A stretch of DNA of 7,396 nucleotides from Candidatus Pacearchaeota archaeon (GTDB lineage: Archaea; Nanoarchaeota; Nanoarchaeia; Pacearchaeales; GW2011-AR1), in assembly GCA_002690445.1 (NCBI GenBank), contig NZER01000406.1, positions 1 through 7,396 on the forward strand. The letters are read 5' to 3'. The notes under the pieces were generated by a model. The model did no database searches. It saw only the letters and a list, made by a program, of their open reading frames with translations, and had not been told where the DNA came from. A program made the position numbers and the translations under genes. Below, piece after piece: positions 1-4,539 of this stretch; within the stretch, counting starts at the first letter, position 1; each line of letters opens with the position of its first letter.

Positions 1-1
1 C

Positions 2-520
2 ATACACCTTCAGGAGGCTTATGGATTAACTCTTGACGAGTTGCAAAACAGTGTGGATCCTGCCACCGCTGAAGGTCAACAACTTCTCAATATTTTATCC
101 ACCATACAGTTAGGAGGGGACCCTTGGACATCTCTTATGAACACACAGATAGAGCCACCCATCGCCGACACCGGAGAGCGCCGAGCCCTTGAGGTTTCCC
201 GAGATCTTAAAATTTTACTGTCTTTATTTCGAGCAAAGTCAGTCTTTGCAGGGGGGTCTAGGGATCAGGGAAGGCTCGTAAGCCCTAAGATGTTTGACAG
301 GGTTTTTAATATTTTGGTAGATCCCGATAAGTTTTTGATTGACACCACCGAAACCGACACCACCTACCTTAACACTTTGATAAATGACGGTGTGGTTGAA
401 GCGGGTTACAATGCTGGCGAATACAGGATAAAACCTAGAAACAGGTCAGAAGGATACTATGAAGCTAGCGAATTTTTTGTAACACTAGGCCCGGGCTCAA
501 TACCCGGCATTGCGCCCTAA
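2..520 (+). CDS. C-terminal part of an unrecognised phage structural protein (5' truncated)
   Basis: The reading frame is open from base 2 to the TAA at 518-520, giving 172 visible residues; base 1 belongs to an earlier codon, so the true start lies upstream. A TTG at 41 could be called a start, but no ribosome binding site sits at a proper distance, and the codons before it (IHLQEAYGLTLDE) read naturally into the rest. I do not recognise a family. The N-terminal part is probably helical. The middle holds a compact motif, SPKMFDRVFNILVDPDKF (visible residues about 94-111), followed by an acidic Thr-rich stretch (DTTETDTTY). The C-terminus is aromatic and ends in a Gly/Pro-rich tail. There is no signal peptide or membrane segment. 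Its place at the head of a tight run of virion-type genes suggests a structural or assembly protein (inference). The gap to the next gene is 18 bases. Confidence 0.8.
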   Translation: MHLQEAYGLTLDELQNSVDPATAEGQQLLNILSTIQLGGDPWTSLMNTQIEPPIADTGERRALEVSRDLKILLSLFRAKSVFAGGSRDQGRLVSPKMFDRVFNILVDPDKFLIDTTETDTTYLNTLINDGVVEAGYNAGEYRIKPRNRSEGYYEASEFFVTLGPGSIPGIAP

Positions 521-523
521 CTT

Positions 524-529
524 GAGGAG
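524..529 (+). promoter_or_regulatory. Ribosome binding site of the FN3 protein gene
   Basis: GAGGAG lies nine bases before the ATG at 539. It is the strongest Shine-Dalgarno match among the gaps of this window and fixes the start of the 669-residue protein. Confidence 0.75.
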
Positions 530-538
530 AAATTAAAA

Positions 539-2548
539 ATGACTATTTTACAATCATACCCTTCTCCAGCAGCTCCTGTTCTGGATTTTCCGCCAGTGAA
601 AAATCCAGAAGGTGATTTTGTGTATGCTGCTTTTGAACTTGATGAGATTTTTATTCCTGCAACTGATAATTTAGGCCGAGTAATTTATACTTCAGAGAAT
701 GCGCCCACGCCTTCGTTAATCGGGACTCCAGTTTCGGTACAAAATTTACCTCGTTATGTTACTTTGTCATGGACACCACCCCAAGCGAGAAGCTTAGGAC
801 AAACTGAATTAGGACCCTTGCCTGAGGGATCGGTTCCTGCTGCTCAGGTCGCTGTAGATGAGCTGTTAAATGCTGCGATGCAGGATCCTATCATAGCTGT
901 TGCTCAAAATGCTACTAATTTTACAACGGATTCTGTCGCGTCTAGAAATAGATACGTTTCTACTGTCTTTAGAGATGACGCCGGCGATCAGAAAATTCTT
1001 AATTTAGTTTTATTAACAGCTACACTTATTGACCCAAGTTTAACTGATGCTGCCGGGTTTGACCCGTTTAACACCGTTTCAGGTTTTGATTTGTTGGAAG
1101 CGGCATCTTCTCTCAATGAAGGTACCGGCGATGATGTTCAAGGAAATATTATCTTAGACGCCTTAAATTCTTTGGTAACTAGCGTCATCAATGTCGACGA
1201 GAGCAGTCTAAACAATCTTCCTGGAAGGGTTCAATCTATATTTGATAACGCTAGCAAGGTATCATTACAAGGACAGATAAACTCTTCATTTTGTGCCTCT
1301 ATTATAAGATCTGCATCTGATGATGTTTTTTCTTTGTTAGAAGATGATCTAGGGCCTTTAGTAACGATCGACCCAGACGGACCGTTCACCAGTTTTCAAT
1401 ATAATGCTAGAGAGGGCATGTCCGCTGTAGATGATACGATTTCAAGTTTAGAATATGACTTAGCTTTTAGCCTGCCTGGAGATATTTCTAATATTTTGAT
1501 AGAGGGAGCCACCCTATCGGCTGCTGGATCATCAGCTTTATTTGGATACGTTATTCATAAATATGAAGTCACCTCTTCCGGTAGTGTTGTAGGTGCTAAG
1601 TCTCTGTTCGCATCACCCAACAATCCAGGATGGCTCGCGGACGGAGCGGTTAGATATGGCAGTCGATATGACTATATTATTCGACCGATTTACCTGGTGT
1701 ATTTTCAAGGTTATGAACTCGACAACTCAGGAGTTCCTACTTCCTTACTTGTCCCAACTCTCGTTTCAGGCCGACCAAGTCCTGTCATTAGAGTTAACGC
1801 TACGTATGATTTTAGACCTCGACCTCCCGTTAATTTAATTGCAACGTGGGATCATATTAAAAACTCTTTAAGGTTAACGTGGTCACCTCCAATTACCGAT
1901 GCGGCCGACATAGTCTGTAAATTTCAAGTTTTTAGAAGAAAAACAACAAACGTTTCTTTTGAACTAGTTAAAGAAATTAGTTTTGATCGAAGACTTAATA
2001 GTCAAATTGACTCATTTTCAACTTTCTTTGAAACTATTTTTCCTGACTTAGTGGAAGATGTGAAAAAAACGTCAGGAAAGCACTATCCTAAAACTATATA
2101 CGTTGACGAAGAATTTAAGTTTGACAGTGATTTTATGTACTCTATCGTCGCTGTCGATGTTCATGGAACTAGTTCTTCTTACTCTAGTCAGATTAGGGTT
2201 AGGTTTGATCGTTTTGGAAACAGGTTGATAGTTAATCAGGTAATTCCACCTGGTTGTCCAAAACCGTATCCTAATTTCTTATTAAGACAGGGCGCTTTTG
2301 TTAATTCCATTCAGTCTTCAGGTAAGAAAAAAATGACAGTCTATTTTGATCCTGAGTTTCTAGAAATATCAGGACCACGAGAAAACTCCTCGAGTACTCC
2401 CCGTCCTCTTGACCTTCATCCTTTTCTATCGACGAAGATTCCTTCGAACAGTGATGAATCATCAAATCGGTATGTTGTAAACATTATCAATGCTAGTTTA
2501 CAAGAAACTGACACTGTGGAAATATATATTAATGATCATCGACCATAA
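539..2548 (+). CDS. Virion protein with two fibronectin type III-like domains, the first with a large insert
   Basis: This 669-residue protein starts at an ATG nine bases after GAGGAG (524-529). Residues 429-557 read as a fibronectin type III domain: PPVNL at 429, strand B LRLTWSPP at 444-451, strand C FQVFRR at 462-467, strand F MYSIVAVDVHG at 533-543, then a final strand near 551-557. A helical-looking insert of about 35 residues falls at roughly 484-518. An earlier FN3-like domain appears split: VTLSWTPP sits at 74-81, but the matching later strands YVIHKYEV (337-344) and YDYIIRPIYLV (377-387) come some 250 residues later. The insert between them is acidic and rich in small residues and predicted helix. 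Residues 558-669 form a further beta-rich tail. No signal peptide or membrane segment is visible. FN3 domains are common surface modules of phage tail and baseplate proteins; a virion role follows from fold and neighbours, but the exact position in the particle is unknown. Confidence 0.9.
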   Translation: MTILQSYPSPAAPVLDFPPVKNPEGDFVYAAFELDEIFIPATDNLGRVIYTSENAPTPSLIGTPVSVQNLPRYVTLSWTPPQARSLGQTELGPLPEGSVPAAQVAVDELLNAAMQDPIIAVAQNATNFTTDSVASRNRYVSTVFRDDAGDQKILNLVLLTATLIDPSLTDAAGFDPFNTVSGFDLLEAASSLNEGTGDDVQGNIILDALNSLVTSVINVDESSLNNLPGRVQSIFDNASKVSLQGQINSSFCASIIRSASDDVFSLLEDDLGPLVTIDPDGPFTSFQYNAREGMSAVDDTISSLEYDLAFSLPGDISNILIEGATLSAAGSSALFGYVIHKYEVTSSGSVVGAKSLFASPNNPGWLADGAVRYGSRYDYIIRPIYLVYFQGYELDNSGVPTSLLVPTLVSGRPSPVIRVNATYDFRPRPPVNLIATWDHIKNSLRLTWSPPITDAADIVCKFQVFRRKTTNVSFELVKEISFDRRLNSQIDSFSTFFETIFPDLVEDVKKTSGKHYPKTIYVDEEFKFDSDFMYSIVAVDVHGTSSSYSSQIRVRFDRFGNRLIVNQVIPPGCPKPYPNFLLRQGAFVNSIQSSGKKKMTVYFDPEFLEISGPRENSSSTPRPLDLHPFLSTKIPSNSDESSNRYVVNIINASLQETDTVEIYINDHRP

Positions 2549-2562
2549 TTGGAGAACTTTAT

Positions 2563-3252
2563 ATGGGACTTTTAAATAACTCAACTTCTGCCGTTACATC
2601 CGATGCTGTTCTTACTGACCTTGGGAGAGAGTTTCTTTCATTAAACGATGGATCCTTTTCCATTGTCAAGTTTGGATTAGGTGATTCTGAAGTATCTTAT
2701 GATATTATTCAAAAATATGGACGCACAATTGGAAAAGAAAAAATTGAAAAAAACACCCCTGTGTTTCAAGCTCTTACTGATCGGGCACTAGCACAGAAAA
2801 ACAAACTAGTAGGAATATCCAATCCAAACCTTGTTTACATGCCTACTATTAGCTTGAGCCTTGCCGGTAGCACTGTTACTTCTGTAGCTTTAACTACCGC
2901 TGGGACAGTAACAACTTCAACAGTTGTAATTGAACAACGAACATCAGCGACGGCCATTCAGGTCGACCCGGACCTTGTCGATGAAGTTTTTCTTATCACT
3001 ATGAGAGATGATTATCTTTTTATTCCCGCTAGTTCTCCAATAAGTAAAGATCCTGATGGTCGAGCCACTTATTCTATGCAAAGAACCGGCGCGTTGAATA
3101 GTTTTGGCGGAGCCATTCTTAATTTTACAATTCAGACAAAGACACTGTCAGACGCTCAATTTAATCTTTTTGATGGTCGAGCTATTGTTGAAGTAGTTGG
3201 TACCAAAAGTGGTGCTTTAACCCAGTTTGAGGTTACGATCACGAAGACGTAG
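2563..3252 (+). CDS. Small virion-type protein with a conserved-looking N-terminal motif
   Basis: The gene encodes 229 residues and begins 14 bases after the previous stop, with GGAGA at 2551-2555 as ribosome binding site. The N-terminus is the recognisable part: DAVLTDLGREFLSLNDGSF (residues 14-32), then IVKFGLGDSEVSYDI (34-48). Proteins of the form LT..GR..L....G.F.I.KF..GD.E..Y recur, as I recall, among predicted structural proteins of environmental tailed phages; I could not check this. A second segment follows (NTPVFQALTDRALAQKNKL, 64-82). From about 92 onward the chain is Thr/Val/Ser-rich beta sequence and ends in an Ig-like final hairpin (VEVVGTKSGALTQFEVTI, 209-226). There is no enzyme motif, signal peptide or membrane segment. 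Its position between an FN3 protein and the LamG cassette suggests a tail or baseplate component; the specific function is unknown. Confidence 0.88.
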   Translation: MGLLNNSTSAVTSDAVLTDLGREFLSLNDGSFSIVKFGLGDSEVSYDIIQKYGRTIGKEKIEKNTPVFQALTDRALAQKNKLVGISNPNLVYMPTISLSLAGSTVTSVALTTAGTVTTSTVVIEQRTSATAIQVDPDLVDEVFLITMRDDYLFIPASSPISKDPDGRATYSMQRTGALNSFGGAILNFTIQTKTLSDAQFNLFDGRAIVEVVGTKSGALTQFEVTITKT

Positions 3253-3270
3253 ATCGGAGAAGTTTAGTAC

Positions 3271-4521
3271 ATGGCAACATATAAAGAGTTAGGACCTAAC
3301 GATATAAGGTCAGCGAAGTCGTTTCTTAATCAGCTTGTAGATGTGATTCAAGAAGACATATCGGGATCTACGACTAGGCGGAAGTATCAAATTTTTGTAA
3401 CTGGTGGCGTGGGTCCTGGAGTGACGTCATCTTTGTTCCACACGGTTTATGATCAAGATTATAGTTTACAAACGTCTAATGTAGTTCTCGACATGTCAGT
3501 GGGCCTTTTTCAATCTAGTTCTACCGCCTTGTCTAATTCCTTGGGATTAGATTCAGCAGGAAAGAGACTGTATCCATCTAATAGTTTAATGATGAGAGAA
3601 AAGGTAGACAATTATAAACAGTTTGCTCAAGTTTTATTAGGAAATGCCAACAATCAGTTCATGTCTCCCATTAATGCTTCAACTGATACTGCCACTGCTA
3701 AGATCGACGAAGCTTTGTTTGTAGGAATCAACCGACTGTTCTCTAGAGATTCAATAAAAAGAGAGACATTTGCTCTTAAGTTCTATCAGACATCATCCCA
3801 CAACAAACATGACGGACTAGTTACTAATCGACTTAAGGCAAACTTAAATCTAACATCTCTTAGTGGGTCAAAGATTTTTACTGATGTTGGATCTGCTACT
3901 AATCAAATAACGTTATTTGGAGGAGCGACTGGGAACATAGTTGATTCTAGTGATACTAATAGATCAGTAGGTAACATCTTTTATGATCAAGGCATTGTCG
4001 TTTTAGATCTTAAAAAGATAATTTCAGGTGGTGAACATTGTTCTGGAGTTATTGACGGCATGCGAGCTTCAACTTACAAGGATGCAGCCGCGGGTCAGGT
4101 TGTGATTGGGCCGACGGAGGGTCAGACTTACGGTAACACTAGAGCTAAATTTATTCCGGACTTGATGTACTCTGGATCAATTGATAACATTGTGGATCAT
4201 ATTGCTTCTACTAGATTCCAGTCAGGTAGTTTAACTGCCATGACATTCCAAAATGTTACGAATATTAATTCAACCCTTTTCTTCTGTCGGGCCAACCCAG
4301 ATGAATTCAACTATTCATCTAACCCTACGTTCACCGACGCTACCGGTAGAATAAAAGTTATCGATCAAGGCATGGAAGGACAACAGAGAGCATTTTCTTT
4401 TATAACGTCTGTCGGTCTTTACGATGCTAACAATAACCTATTAGCAGTTGCTAAACTTTCTCGCCCAATTGAGAAAAATGATGAGAAGGATATAACAATT
4501 AGGGTTAGATTGGACTTCTAA
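3271..4521 (+). CDS. Virion-type protein sharing a C-terminal module with the LamG protein downstream
   Basis: This 416-residue protein starts at an ATG 10 bases after GGAGA (3256-3260). The N-terminal region (1-80) begins with a helix-forming stretch and then a striking RRKYQIFVTGGVGPGVTSSL (36-55), which I recall in uncharacterised phage structural proteins but cannot verify. From about residue 148 to the end it resembles the C-terminus of the next gene product. Anchors are LFSRDSI (156-162), VGNIFYDQGIVVL (233-245), FNYSSNPTF (346-354), SVGLYDANNNLLAVAK (380-395) and a last strand ending RVRLDF. Compared with the neighbour, an extra block of about 70 residues lies at roughly 250-318. The end is charged and Gly/Asn-rich, as in beta-structured virion proteins. 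No catalytic motif, signal peptide or membrane segment is seen. A tail, baseplate or fibre-linked role is inferred from context. Confidence 0.9.
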   Translation: MATYKELGPNDIRSAKSFLNQLVDVIQEDISGSTTRRKYQIFVTGGVGPGVTSSLFHTVYDQDYSLQTSNVVLDMSVGLFQSSSTALSNSLGLDSAGKRLYPSNSLMMREKVDNYKQFAQVLLGNANNQFMSPINASTDTATAKIDEALFVGINRLFSRDSIKRETFALKFYQTSSHNKHDGLVTNRLKANLNLTSLSGSKIFTDVGSATNQITLFGGATGNIVDSSDTNRSVGNIFYDQGIVVLDLKKIISGGEHCSGVIDGMRASTYKDAAAGQVVIGPTEGQTYGNTRAKFIPDLMYSGSIDNIVDHIASTRFQSGSLTAMTFQNVTNINSTLFFCRANPDEFNYSSNPTFTDATGRIKVIDQGMEGQQRAFSFITSVGLYDANNNLLAVAKLSRPIEKNDEKDITIRVRLDF

Positions 4522-4522
4522 C

Positions 4523-4530
4523 AGAAGAAG
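4523..4530 (+). promoter_or_regulatory. Weak purine-rich ribosome binding site of the LamG protein gene
   Basis: AGAAGAAG sits nine bases before the ATG at 4540 and lacks the GGAG core found ahead of the three preceding starts. It is the only candidate for the largest gene. Initiation may lean on translation arriving from the upstream gene, whose TAA is 18 bases away. A second ATG at 4536 lies in another frame and is not used in this interpretation. Confidence 0.5.
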
Positions 4531-4539
4531 ACGCTATGC

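Noticed and set aside
12..29. AGGAGG followed by ATG GAT TAA
   Set aside because: The spacing is only three bases and the frame closes after two codons; the AGGAGG is explained by Gln-Glu-Ala codons of the partial gene running through it.
41..43. TTG as start of the first gene
   Set aside because: The frame is open to the window edge and no ribosome binding site lies at a usable distance; a gene cut by the window edge is simpler.
341..364. GACACCACC repeated with 15-base spacing
   Set aside because: It is explained by the Asp-Thr-Thr codons of an acidic Thr-rich stretch; only two copies.
491..507. Short GC hairpin CCGGG-7-CCCGG just before the first stop codon
   Set aside because: The stem is only five pairs and no T-run follows, so it is not supported as a terminator; the next gene begins 18 bases after the stop.
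2748..2754. A AAA AAC slippery heptamer in phase in the 229-residue gene (possible -1 frameshift)
   Set aside because: The -1 frame ends at a TGA about eight codons later (2778-2780), giving only a truncated product, and I saw no obvious stimulatory hairpin; this is not like the tail-chaperone frameshift.
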